From JAGZHZ01 sp963929865 (lineage in GTDB: Bacteria > Bacillota > Clostridia > Lachnospirales > Lachnospiraceae): DNA of 48,313 bases. The translations under genes and the position numbers were made by a program. The notes under the pieces are model-generated. The model did not search any database. It saw only the letters and a list, made by a program, of their open reading frames with translations, and had not been told where the DNA came from. Every line of letters begins with the position of its first letter. Position 1 is the first letter of the stretch. The stretch spans positions 1-48,313 of the forward strand of contig CAWVKK010000060.1 in NCBI GenBank assembly GCA_963929865.1, in the 5' to 3' direction. This document shows, piece after piece, positions 9,921 to 17,892 of the stretch.

Positions 9921-10490
9921 TTACACCTTCCTGTTATATGCGTTCATTGCCGCTTCCATTCCATCGGTCATTATCATCACCGCAGCCTCAGCCGCGCGCT
10001 CTAAGGCATGATCGATCTGTTCTCTTTCTTCTCTTGAAAATCTTCCCAGCACATAGTCGGCGAGATCCCATCCGGCAGGTTTTTCGCCCACGCCGACTTT
10101 GATTCTTTTAAACTCCTGCCCTCCAAGATGGGCGATAATATTTTTAATCCCGTTGTGTCCTCCCGCGCTGCCTTTGCTTCTGAGCCGGATCTGTCCCGGT
10201 TCCAGGCTGATGTCGTCGTAAATGACAATGAGTTCCTCTTTTTCGTCAATTTTAAAATAGTCGATCAGCTCTCTAATGCTCTCTCCGCTTAAATTCATGT
10301 ACGTCTGCGGCTTGGCGAGAATCACTTTTTGTCCTTGTATCATTCCTTTTCCGTACAGCGCTTTATATTTTTTATTGTCAACAGAAATTCCATATTTTTC
10401 CGCAAGCACATCCACCGCGTCAAATCCTACGTTGTGTCTTGTCCTTGCATATTGGCTTGTCGGATTTCCCAGTCCTGCAATCAGATACAT
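9921..10490 (-). CDS. pth: Peptidyl-tRNA hydrolase
   Basis: A 189-residue enzyme that releases peptides from peptidyl-tRNA that has dropped off the ribosome. It has the family signature GLGNPTSQYARTRHNVGF with the catalytic His of TRHNVG, and also KPQTYMNLSGES, IYDDISLEPGQIRLR and GSAGGHNGIKNII. A longer reading begins at an ATG at 10499, but that ATG touches the AGAAAGGA ribosome site. The ATG at 10490 has a spacing of about 9 bases and gives the usual MYLIAGLGNP start. The gene heads an operon with mfd and has a good promoter upstream. Confidence 0.96.
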   Translation of the reverse strand: MYLIAGLGNPTSQYARTRHNVGFDAVDVLAEKYGISVDNKKYKALYGKGMIQGQKVILAKPQTYMNLSGESIRELIDYFKIDEKEELIVIYDDISLEPGQIRLRSKGSAGGHNGIKNIIAHLGGQEFKRIKVGVGEKPAGWDLADYVLGRFSREEREQIDHALERAAEAAVMIMTDGMEAAMNAYNRKV

Positions 10491-10535
10491 ACTTCCCATT
10501 CCTTTCTGACTCTGTGTTGTGTTTCATTCCGGACT

Positions 10536-10564
10536 ATTGTATCCGAAAATCCATTTCCTGTAAA
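10536..10564 (-). promoter_or_regulatory. Sigma-A-type promoter for pth-mfd
   Basis: On the minus strand, TTTACA (10559-10564) and TACAAT (10536-10541) are separated by 17 bases. Each box has 5 of 6 consensus bases. The promoter lies about 45 bases upstream of the pth start. Confidence 0.75.
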
Positions 10565-10585
10565 GCGGACATTCGGGCCGCGTTT

Positions 10586-12190
10586 TTATTTGCATTCCTT
10601 TTTCGGCAGAATCTGGCGGAAATAATCGCGCATTTCCCCCACGGTCATGCCCGTCGATTTTTTAAATACCTTGTAAAAGTAGTTGGAATTGCTGTATCCG
10701 ACATTTCTGCCGATATCCTTTACTGTCTCGTCGCCTTGCCGGATCAAAAACAGCGCGTGGCGGATACGGATCTCGGTTAAAAGGTCGATAAAATTTTGTT
10801 TCAGCTGCTGTTTGATCAGCCTGCTCAGGTAAAAGGAGCTGATCCCTATCTTTTCCGCTATCTCGTCCAGGGAGAGATCCTGCTGATAATTCTTTTCTAT
10901 ATACAGCATCGCTTCCTCCACATAGGCGTTTTGTTCTTTTTTTGATTTCAGTCTCTCCGCAAACACCTCCAGCCATCCGACAATCTTTTCGCACAGCTCC
11001 GGCAGCGTATGGCACTCCTGCATTTCCTGCATTGCCTTGATGCTGGAAAACGGAAGCGCGGACAGCCCATATTTGCTTTTGAGCGTGTCGTATACGGAAA
11101 GAAGCAGATTCAGGCTTGCCACCTCTGCCGTGGACATCGAGTATTGTTCTTCCTCCATGCGTCCTAGAAACAGCTGAACCTGATTTTTCATCTCTTCCTT
11201 CCGACCAGTCCGCTTCATAATCTCGCTCGTGATTTTTTCCAGAAACGTATCGATCGGGATCGTCGGATACGCTTTTACATGCGGCTCCTCAAAAAATCTC
11301 ACCGCCTCTTCTTTCCCGTGAAGCGCCAGATTGCATTCCCGGAATGCTTCGAACATTCTTGAAAATTCTTCCTTCCACTGACTGAATCCAAACCGGACCG
11401 CGATTTTTAGTTTTCTGTGGATCTCCTCTTTCACGACGCAGGCAATGTTTCTCGCCCACGACTGGTAATTTTCCTTCGTCACCTTAGCGCCCGGGATCAG
11501 ATACAGATACAGCGCGTCCTGATACGGCTTTGTCTGAAATTGGCAAAATGCCTGCAGCTCCTCCTCCACGATTTTTTTTATCTCCGGCATACATTTGGCA
11601 GGATCTAAGATTTCCTCCGACGAGACAGGCACAATCGCGCCCAGAATTCCTCCCTGATACGGTTCCGACAGAGTTTGGCTGTAAATCTGAAAGCTCTCCT
11701 CATTGGGCTGTCCTAGAATAATGGAAGACATAATGTCGTCCCCTACTGCTTTTTTCATCCGCTCCATCATCTGGCTTGTCTCCTGAAAGATGCGGGAATG
11801 GCGGCGTTCCTCGTCGATGACGGCGATAACCCGGTTTAAAGTGTCAATAAAATTCTGATGCTCGATGGGCTTTAATAAATATCCCGAAGCGCCGAGCGTC
11901 AGCGCTTCCTGGATATACTCAAAGTCATTATATGCGGTGTTGATAATGATTTTCATGGAAAATGATTTCAGCCGCAAAATTTTTAGGGCTTCCAGCCCTG
12001 TAAGCCCCGGCATATTGATGTCTACAATCGCGATATCCGGGCGATATTTTTCTACGCTTTTTAAAAAGTCAATCCCATTGAGCGCGCTGGGAAGCAGCTC
12101 GATATTGGGAAAGTGGTTCTGAATCCGCATTTCCAGCCCGCGGCATTCAATCGCTTCATCATCCGCAATGATCAGAGAATACATAGTCAT
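10586..12190 (-). CDS. AraC-family response regulator (YesN type)
   Basis: A 534-residue two-component regulator. The N-terminal receiver domain has the acidic pair in LIIADDEAIECRG, the phospho-acceptor Asp in DIAIVDINMPGLTGLEAL, and the Thr/Lys pair in IINTAYNDF and GYLLKPI. A long central region of unassigned fold follows. The last 100 residues are an AraC-type double helix-turn-helix (IEKNYQQDLSLDEIAEKIGI ... IGRNVGYSNSNYFYKVFKK). The ATG at 12190 is chosen because it overlaps the kinase stop codon as ATGA and has an AAAGGCGG ribosome site; an in-frame extension upstream inside the kinase gene is a shadow. It is the last gene of a triad with a sugar-binding protein and a LytS/YesM kinase. 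The probable targets are carbohydrate uptake or degradation genes. Confidence 0.93.
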   Translation of the reverse strand: MTMYSLIIADDEAIECRGLEMRIQNHFPNIELLPSALNGIDFLKSVEKYRPDIAIVDINMPGLTGLEALKILRLKSFSMKIIINTAYNDFEYIQEALTLGASGYLLKPIEHQNFIDTLNRVIAVIDEERRHSRIFQETSQMMERMKKAVGDDIMSSIILGQPNEESFQIYSQTLSEPYQGGILGAIVPVSSEEILDPAKCMPEIKKIVEEELQAFCQFQTKPYQDALYLYLIPGAKVTKENYQSWARNIACVVKEEIHRKLKIAVRFGFSQWKEEFSRMFEAFRECNLALHGKEEAVRFFEEPHVKAYPTIPIDTFLEKITSEIMKRTGRKEEMKNQVQLFLGRMEEEQYSMSTAEVASLNLLLSVYDTLKSKYGLSALPFSSIKAMQEMQECHTLPELCEKIVGWLEVFAERLKSKKEQNAYVEEAMLYIEKNYQQDLSLDEIAEKIGISSFYLSRLIKQQLKQNFIDLLTEIRIRHALFLIRQGDETVKDIGRNVGYSNSNYFYKVFKKSTGMTVGEMRDYFRQILPKKECK

Positions 12191-13722
12191 GACCGCCTTT
12201 CTGTAGGTTGATAGGGAAGAATTATTTTTATTTCTGTCCACTCCTTCTGCCTGCTTGAAATCTGGAACTGCGCCTTGTTGTCGTAGAGAATCTCAAGCCT
12301 CATATACACGTTTGCCAGTCCTACCTTCTGCGTCTGTCTCTCCTCGCAGTGGAGTTCTTTTTGCAGCTCCTCGACTTTTTCGGGCGGTATCCCCAGACCA
12401 TTGTCCCCGATCGAGATAATGCCCTGGCTGTTCTCTTCGTCGTAGACAGTCTTGATCTGAATTTTTCCGTCCTTCGTGTAAGATCCGACTCCGTGAGTGA
12501 TGGCGTTTTCCACAAGAGGCTGCAAAATCAGGCAGGGAATCTGGATCTGGTGAAACCGTTCGTCTAACTCAAATTCAAATTCAATCCGTTCTCCAAATCG
12601 CTGCTCCTGCAGGTAAATATAATTTCCAAGCATACTCAGCTCCCTGGCCAGCGTCACCGATTTTCCCATAAAATCCAGGCTGTAGCGCAGAAGCTCCGCC
12701 GTCTTTCCCAGAAGAAAGACGGTCGTCTCAGAGTCTCCCATATATGCCGTCTGCGCGATCATATTGAGCGTGTTAAATAAAAAATGAGGATTGATCTGCA
12801 TCTGCAGCGCCTTGAGTTCGCTGCTCTTTAAGAGATTGTTGATTTTTAAGTTTTCCAGCTCTTTCTCATGGAGCGTCACCTTTGCGCTTGCATTTTCTTT
12901 GATTTCTCTGATATAAATACGGATCTGCTCAATCATGGTGTTAAACGCGTTGACCAGAATTGTAATCTCATTGTTTTCCCTGTCCAGAGCCGGAATGCGC
13001 TCAAAGTCATTGATCTTCCCGTCCAGAATCATTTCTGCCGACTGCGTCAGCGTGTGAATCGGCTGCACGATCTGATCCGTCAATTTTTTTGCGAACCGGA
13101 TCCCTGTAAAAAGCAGCCCAATCAGCGCTGTGCCAAGCAGAGCTGCGTAGACATACGTTTTGTGACGCAGACTTTCCTGAATCTGTCTTGTATTTTCCAG
13201 CACAGTCAGATGAAGGCTTTTGAAGTCGGAATAGAGGATCTCGTAAATCTCCTGCATTTCCAGATAAATATTGTTTACCTTAGACAGAAGAGTCGTGTTA
13301 AACTGGTCTTGATTTAATGCGTTCATCTGAATGCTCATCGAAGAGAACAGGGTCTCATAGCTGTCCATCATTTCCCGGATATCGTACAGATTTCTGTAAT
13401 AATATTCGTCGATTTTTCTCTCCTTCAGCCCGTCGACCAGCTGGTCAAGCTCCCCAAACTCCTGGAAAATCTGTCCGGTCTCTACAGACAGGTTATCCTG
13501 CCAGTAAGAAGAGATATCCATGTTGAGCTGATCGAGCTTCAGATAGAACTGATTCAGGCTCAGGCTCTGTTCAATCGTTATGTCATATTGTTTCGTCGCC
13601 ACGATGTGAAAGCACAGTGTGCATAATGTGAACAGCACTCCAACTGTCAGCGCCATATAAAAATACTGTGTCAGCCGATATTTTGTCGTGTGCTTTTCTG
13701 AATGATTTAATACGTATTCCAT
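12187..13722 (-). CDS. Sensor histidine kinase, LytS/YesM type
   Basis: A 511-residue membrane kinase. There is one transmembrane helix near residues 22-44, an extracellular helical sensor of about 145 residues, a second transmembrane helix near 190-208 and a HAMP linker (KLTDQIVQPIHTLTQSAEMI). The His_kinase domain has the phospho-acceptor His in LQMQINPHFLFNTLNMIAQ. The HATPase domain has an N-box PLVENAITHGVG and a G-box GDNGLGIPPE. It overlaps the sugar-binding protein gene by 16 bases and the response regulator by 4 bases, so the three are tightly co-expressed. The neighbouring binding protein is likely to deliver the ligand signal to its extracellular domain, as described for the XylFII-LytS pair. 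The ligand cannot be read from the sequence. Confidence 0.94.
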   Translation of the reverse strand: MEYVLNHSEKHTTKYRLTQYFYMALTVGVLFTLCTLCFHIVATKQYDITIEQSLSLNQFYLKLDQLNMDISSYWQDNLSVETGQIFQEFGELDQLVDGLKERKIDEYYYRNLYDIREMMDSYETLFSSMSIQMNALNQDQFNTTLLSKVNNIYLEMQEIYEILYSDFKSLHLTVLENTRQIQESLRHKTYVYAALLGTALIGLLFTGIRFAKKLTDQIVQPIHTLTQSAEMILDGKINDFERIPALDRENNEITILVNAFNTMIEQIRIYIREIKENASAKVTLHEKELENLKINNLLKSSELKALQMQINPHFLFNTLNMIAQTAYMGDSETTVFLLGKTAELLRYSLDFMGKSVTLARELSMLGNYIYLQEQRFGERIEFEFELDERFHQIQIPCLILQPLVENAITHGVGSYTKDGKIQIKTVYDEENSQGIISIGDNGLGIPPEKVEELQKELHCEERQTQKVGLANVYMRLEILYDNKAQFQISSRQKEWTEIKIILPYQPTERRS

Positions 13723-14693
13723 ATTACATCTCCGCCTTTATAATCATAAATCTGATCTAAATTTTCTTTTTTTACGCTCTGCACGTTTGTGTAGATGACA
13801 GACTCCAGGTTGATCTGACCGTGAAGATACTGGTCGAGATATTCTACCGCCTTTCTTCCCATTGTGTAAGGATCCTGCTGAATCGTAGCGTACACTTTTC
13901 CTTCTTTTAAATTTTCCACCGTTTCTTCTGTCATGTCAAACGTCACGACTTTCAGCTCTTCATATCCTGCGTTTTCTTCTCTCAGAAGCTGGTTCATCGC
14001 GCTTGAGGCATATCCCTCAGAGCAGAAGACAGCGTCGATCTGCGGATATTCCTCCAGAAGGTTTACGATCTGTTCTTTCATCACCATATAGTTCAGATCT
14101 CCTTTCATCGCGGTCACAATCTCCATCTCCGGATACTGTGCGATCACCGACTTAAAGCCTTCTATTCTTTCCTGCTGGTTTACGGATGACTGTTCATTTC
14201 CTATAATGGCAACTTTCCCTTTTCCGTCTGTCGCTTCTGCGATGTCTTTTCCGGCAAGGCATCCAGCCTGGAAATTGTCTGTCCCGATATAGCACAGACG
14301 GCTGCTCTCTTCTATGTCGCAGTCGATCAGCACGACTGGAATTCCCTTTTCGCTCGCCATCTCCATCGCCTCCTCAAATTCCTGTGAATTTTCAATCCCC
14401 GCTGTGATGATCGCATCTGCCTGAGAATAGATAGCGCTTTTAATATATCGTATCTGCTCTTTTGCGTCCGATTCCAAAAATCCAATGCATTTTACATTCA
14501 TTCCATACTCCTCCCCGGCGTCCAGAATTCCGGTTGCCGCGATTCCCCAGTAGCCCGTATTGGCGAAGGGGGAGACGAATGTCAGTCTCACTCCCATCTC
14601 TTCCTCATACGTCGACAGCCCGGTATCGGAAGAGAGGAGGACTAAAAAGGCTGTCAAAAAAATCCCCAAAATAGCGATTACTGTTTTTTTCAT
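13707..14693 (-). CDS. RbsB-type sugar-binding protein, probable sensor of the two-component system
   Basis: A 328-residue periplasmic-binding-protein type I fold. It has an N-terminal hydrophobic anchor (IAILGIFLTAFLVLL) without a lipobox cysteine, so it is probably tethered by its signal anchor. Typical features are LTFVSPFANTGYWGIAATG, DAIITAGIENSQEFEEA, GIPVVLIDCDI, YIGTDNFQAGCLAGKDIAEA and the C-terminal YATIQQDPYTMGRKAVEYLD. No ABC permease or ATPase gene lies beside it. It instead overlaps the histidine kinase gene, so a sensing role rather than transport is inferred. A possible extended -10 (TGATAAAAT, 14730-14738, minus strand) lies upstream. Transport with permeases encoded elsewhere is the alternative. 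Confidence 0.88.
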   Translation of the reverse strand: MKKTVIAILGIFLTAFLVLLSSDTGLSTYEEEMGVRLTFVSPFANTGYWGIAATGILDAGEEYGMNVKCIGFLESDAKEQIRYIKSAIYSQADAIITAGIENSQEFEEAMEMASEKGIPVVLIDCDIEESSRLCYIGTDNFQAGCLAGKDIAEATDGKGKVAIIGNEQSSVNQQERIEGFKSVIAQYPEMEIVTAMKGDLNYMVMKEQIVNLLEEYPQIDAVFCSEGYASSAMNQLLREENAGYEELKVVTFDMTEETVENLKEGKVYATIQQDPYTMGRKAVEYLDQYLHGQINLESVIYTNVQSVKKENLDQIYDYKGGDVIWNTY

Positions 14694-14783
14694 TTCACCC
14701 CTGTCCTTTCTTTTTCAGAAATCAGATTTATTTTATCACGAATCTTTCTTTTCTACTACTTTTTCTCGGATTGATGTCAGGAC

Positions 14784-14820
14784 AAAAAAATGGAGACTGC
14801 CTATTTGAACAGTCTCCATT
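14784..14820 (-). terminator. Intrinsic terminator downstream of the secreted hydrolase
   Basis: A perfect 8-bp stem (14792-14799 with 14810-14817) with a 10-base loop is followed on the minus strand by ATTTTTTTGTCC. It separates the hydrolase gene from the sensory triad. Confidence 0.85.
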
Positions 14821-14889
14821 TTCTATCTTGTCTATGTCTTTTTATTTTTTTACTGCCGCCCTGTTAAGAGGCAGTATACGCGCCCGCTC

Positions 14890-16188
14890 TTATTTTGTCT
14901 GTGCAGCCAGCCACTCTAACATAGAAACGGTCTCGCCGTTGATTCTTGCTGTTACTTCATTGTTATATACGTACAGCCATGACCAGTGTCCGTTGTATTC
15001 ATGCGGCTGATCGTTTTCCTGTCTGTATAATCCTGTTGTGTCCACTACGTTCGGGAAGAAGGTCAGATGAACGTTTTCAGAACCTGCTTCACGGATACGT
15101 GTATAGGTCGGCAGTGTATACAGAACCGGATCAAGCGTCGTATCGGTAGCTGCTGTTACGAACCAGATATTCTGATCTTTGTAGGTATCGATGTCTTCGT
15201 CAGAAATTAAAGTATCTGCAAGTCCCTCGCATACCGGGTATGCTGCTGCGAAGTAGTCCGGATATTCTCTCATCAGAACCATTGTCATGTAACCGCCGTT
15301 TGAGCATCCTCCCACATAAATACGATTCTCATCAATGCCCGGGTTCTGTGCCACATAGTCCTGAATCAGTTCCATTAAGCCTTCGGTATAAACAGATGTT
15401 CCGTCAGTTGTTCCGCTTTCGCCTTCCATCCATTTCGTCGGTGACTGCGGAACTAATACGTAAGCTCCTCCGAAGATCTCCTGGATTTCATCGGATGCAA
15501 AGTTCACTGCTTTGTTTGCTGACAGAGGAATCGTTGCGTCTGATCCGCCCTCTCCGCCGCCGTGCAGCCAGATAATCAGCGGATGCTTTTCGCTTGTATC
15601 TTCTGGTTTGTAGTCAGCGATTGCGAAATCGATTCCGTCATATGTTCCTTCGCTGATGTTGAAGTCGTCCACGCCAAGACGGATTGTTCCTGCATATTCG
15701 GTTGCCACGATTCCGGATAACGTTGCCTGATCGGTTACGATATCTTCTTCCTGTGTGATGGTGTACTCACAGTCGATCCAAACGTTGCTTCCCTGTGCAT
15801 AGTTTAACGGGCTGCTCAGTGTGATGCTTGGTCCGTAAGCCATCTCCAGAGTCACATACTGTCCGGATTCTGCTTCATTTCCCTCTGCATCAGAAACATA
15901 AGCGTCTGTTACGCGGCGCTCGCCTTCCTCGAGGAATGGCGTCTCCAGACGGTCATCGCTTCTGCGTACGTTGACAGAGAAAGCATCTGTGCTGATTTCG
16001 CCGGAAACTTCCTGTCCCACATTTACGATTACCTTTGTAACGGCTGCTCCCCAGTCTTCGATCTCAACGACTGTGCTGTAGGATGCTGCAGCTGCTGCTG
16101 CCGTTGCTTCTTCTGCACATACTGCCATGCCGCTCACTGCGAGCATTGCCGCAGCTGTGATACCAGCTAACGCAATTTTTCTTCTCAT
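14890..16188 (-). CDS. Secreted alpha/beta-hydrolase, esterase/prolyl-oligopeptidase-like
   Basis: A 432-residue exported protein with a clear signal peptide (MRRKIALAGITAAAMLAVSG then AVCAEEA). Residues about 35-185 form a beta-rich N-terminal domain. The C-terminal half is an alpha/beta-hydrolase with the oxyanion segment PLIIWLHGGGEGG and the nucleophile elbow YVGGCSNGGYM (Ser near 296). A late Asp (AATDTTLDP) and a His (NDQPHEYNGHWSW) are candidates for the rest of the triad. This layout occurs in polysaccharide-acting esterases (CE1-like, PHB-depolymerase-like) and some peptidases. The substrate is not defined. It has its own promoter and terminator. The start follows GGAGG with good spacing. 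It may be a target of the adjacent three-gene sensory system, but this is only suggested by position. Confidence 0.85.
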   Translation of the reverse strand: MRRKIALAGITAAAMLAVSGMAVCAEEATAAAAAASYSTVVEIEDWGAAVTKVIVNVGQEVSGEISTDAFSVNVRRSDDRLETPFLEEGERRVTDAYVSDAEGNEAESGQYVTLEMAYGPSITLSSPLNYAQGSNVWIDCEYTITQEEDIVTDQATLSGIVATEYAGTIRLGVDDFNISEGTYDGIDFAIADYKPEDTSEKHPLIIWLHGGGEGGSDATIPLSANKAVNFASDEIQEIFGGAYVLVPQSPTKWMEGESGTTDGTSVYTEGLMELIQDYVAQNPGIDENRIYVGGCSNGGYMTMVLMREYPDYFAAAYPVCEGLADTLISDEDIDTYKDQNIWFVTAATDTTLDPVLYTLPTYTRIREAGSENVHLTFFPNVVDTTGLYRQENDQPHEYNGHWSWLYVYNNEVTARINGETVSMLEWLAAQTK

Positions 16189-16232
16189 CTTTCATACCTC
16201 CATTAACGAATCACGTTGTTTTTGATAGTCTT

Positions 16233-16261
16233 ATTATAGCAAGCTTTTCTTTTTTTGTAAG
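16233..16261 (-). promoter_or_regulatory. Promoter of the secreted hydrolase
   Basis: On the minus strand, CTTACA (16256-16261) is followed after 17 bases by a perfect TATAAT (16233-16238). It lies about 45 bases upstream of the start codon. Confidence 0.7.
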
Positions 16262-16362
16262 CTCTACATATTTGACAGCTGTCTGCCTGTTTTTGCAGTT
16301 TTATGTGTCAATTTTTGTTATTGTTCTTTATTTTGTATTCCTCCCCGGCGCGCGTCATTTGG

Positions 16363-16412
16363 GAAAAAAAAGGGATATCGCGCTCCCCTTTTCACGGTTC
16401 CTGCAATATCCC
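16363..16412 (-). terminator. Intrinsic terminator of glgC-glgD-spoVG
   Basis: On the minus strand, a 10-bp stem GGGATATTGC / GCGATATCCC (one G-U pair) encloses a 21-base loop and is followed by eight T residues. It starts about 43 bases after the spoVG stop codon. Confidence 0.88.
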
Positions 16413-16454
16413 TGTACAGTCAGATCTGTGTATGGATTATGTAGCTGTTTTGCC

Positions 16455-16745
16455 TTATGCCTCTGCGGCTGCCGCTTCTGATTCTGCCTCTGCGGCTGCT
16501 GTCTCATAATGTTCCAGAATAATTTTCTGGATCCGTTCTCTTGTCTCTGAGTTAATCGGATGTGCGATATCGCGGTATTCTCCATCGGAAGCCTTTCTGC
16601 TGGGCATAGCGATGAACAGACCTTTTTCCCCCTCAATCACTTTAATATCATGAACAACAAATTCGTCATCAATCGTAATTGAAACAACTGCTTTCATCTT
16701 TCCCTCTTTTGCAACTTTGCGCACTCTAACGTCAGTAATTTTCAT
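16455..16745 (-). CDS. spoVG: SpoVG, septation/sporulation RNA- and DNA-binding regulator
   Basis: A 96-residue SpoVG beginning MKITDVRVRKVAKEGKMKAV, with the family core IDDEFVVHDIKVIEG, GLFIAMPSRK and the conserved YRDIAHPINSETRERIQ. SpoVG is a small nucleic-acid-binding protein that affects septation, sporulation and other genes in Firmicutes. The ATG at 16745 is preferred over a TTG at 16754 because it is preceded by AAAGGGG and GGAGG and gives the normal N terminus. The last 15 residues form an Ala/Glu tail (AAAEAESEAAAAEA), which is longer and more biased than expected. It lies 28 bases behind glgD with no terminator between, so co-transcription with glycogen synthesis genes is likely. 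Confidence 0.96.
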   Translation of the reverse strand: MKITDVRVRKVAKEGKMKAVVSITIDDEFVVHDIKVIEGEKGLFIAMPSRKASDGEYRDIAHPINSETRERIQKIILEHYETAAAEAESEAAAAEA

Positions 16746-16773
16746 AACCTCCAAGCCCCTTTCTCACTGCTGT

Positions 16774-17892
16774 TTATAAAACATATCTTTCATTTTTTTC
16801 AATTACAATCTTAATTCCATCCTCTCCAATGTGGTAGGAATTTGCACGAATCGTATCACGGCTCTCTACAATACAGTTTTCAATGTGCGTATTGTCCCCT
16901 AAATATACATCGTTTAAAATGATTGAATTCTTAATCACGCAGTTGTCTCCGACAAATACCTTTTTGAACAAAATAGAATTTTCCACATATCCGTTTACGA
17001 TACATCCGCTTGACACCAAACTGTTTTTCACTTCTGAGCCAGGATTATATTTTGCCGGCGGCAGATCATCCACTTTGGAATATACATCCGGATACTGGCG
17101 GAAGAAGTAGTCTCTGACTTCTTTTTTCAGGAAATCCATATTTGTCTTGTAATAAGATTCCACTGTGGAGATACTGCTCCAGTAATCTGTGATTTTGTAT
17201 CCATAGATTCTCTTCAGATTCTTATAGCGAATCAGGATATCCTTTACAAAGTCATGGCGTTCTTCCTGCACGCATCTCTCAATCAGCTCGATCAGCTGTC
17301 TTCTGCGGATGACATAGATTCCGGTGGAAATGGTGTGGGACGTCGCAATCATCGGTTTTTCCTCAAAGTCTTCAATTCTGCAGTCTTCGTTCATTTTCAC
17401 AACGCCAAACCGCGTGATGTCTTCGCTCGCATCTACATCTTTGCATACTACGGTAATATCTGCTTTCTTTTCAATATGATATTCCAGTACCTTGTTATAA
17501 TCCAGCTTATAGATGCCGTCGCCGGAGGCAATGATAACATACGGCTCATGGCTTTTTTTCAGGAAGTCCAGATTTTGTCCGATTGCGTCTGCCGTGCCTC
17601 TGTACCAGAAGCTGTTGTCATGTGTGACAGTCGGAGTAAATACAAACAATCCGCCCTGTTTTCTTCCAAAATCCCACCATTTCGATGAGCTTAAGTGTTC
17701 ATTTAATGATCTCGCATTATACTGTGTCAGAACCGCTACTTTCTGTACAGATGAATTTGTCATATTGCTCAGTGCAAAGTCAATGGCGCGATAGCTTCCT
17801 GCAACCGGCATAGCCGCAATCGCTCTCTTATTTGACAATTCTCTCATTCTATAGTTGTTTCCGCCTGCTAAAATAATTCCCACTGCTCTCAT
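16774..17892 (-). CDS. glgD: GlgD, non-catalytic/regulatory subunit of ADP-glucose pyrophosphorylase
   Basis: A 372-residue GlgC paralogue of the Firmicutes GlgD type. The nucleotidyltransferase domain is recognisable (IILAGGNNYRMRELSNKRAI, YRAIDFALSNMTNSSV, ASGDGIYKLDYNKVLEYH). However, the substrate-binding loop GxGxRL and the KPAVxFGGKYR segment of active enzymes are altered, as usual for GlgD. The C-terminal part is a left-handed beta-helix of hexapeptide type (GCIVNGYVENSIL, VFVGDNCVIKNSII). It forms a heterotetramer with GlgC and raises its activity in glycogen synthesis. Its start overlaps the glgC stop codon by 4 bases (ATGA), which fits stoichiometric co-translation. Confidence 0.96.
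   Translation of the reverse strand: MRAVGIILAGGNNYRMRELSNKRAIAAMPVAGSYRAIDFALSNMTNSSVQKVAVLTQYNARSLNEHLSSSKWWDFGRKQGGLFVFTPTVTHDNSFWYRGTADAIGQNLDFLKKSHEPYVIIASGDGIYKLDYNKVLEYHIEKKADITVVCKDVDASEDITRFGVVKMNEDCRIEDFEEKPMIATSHTISTGIYVIRRRQLIELIERCVQEERHDFVKDILIRYKNLKRIYGYKITDYWSSISTVESYYKTNMDFLKKEVRDYFFRQYPDVYSKVDDLPPAKYNPGSEVKNSLVSSGCIVNGYVENSILFKKVFVGDNCVIKNSIILNDVYLGDNTHIENCIVESRDTIRANSYHIGEDGIKIVIEKNERYVL

Noticed and set aside
14853..14876. Second terminator hairpin (ACTGCC/GGCAGT) after the secreted hydrolase
   Set aside because: The T-run lies on the wrong side of the stem for either strand to use as a terminator, and the 6-bp stem is weak.
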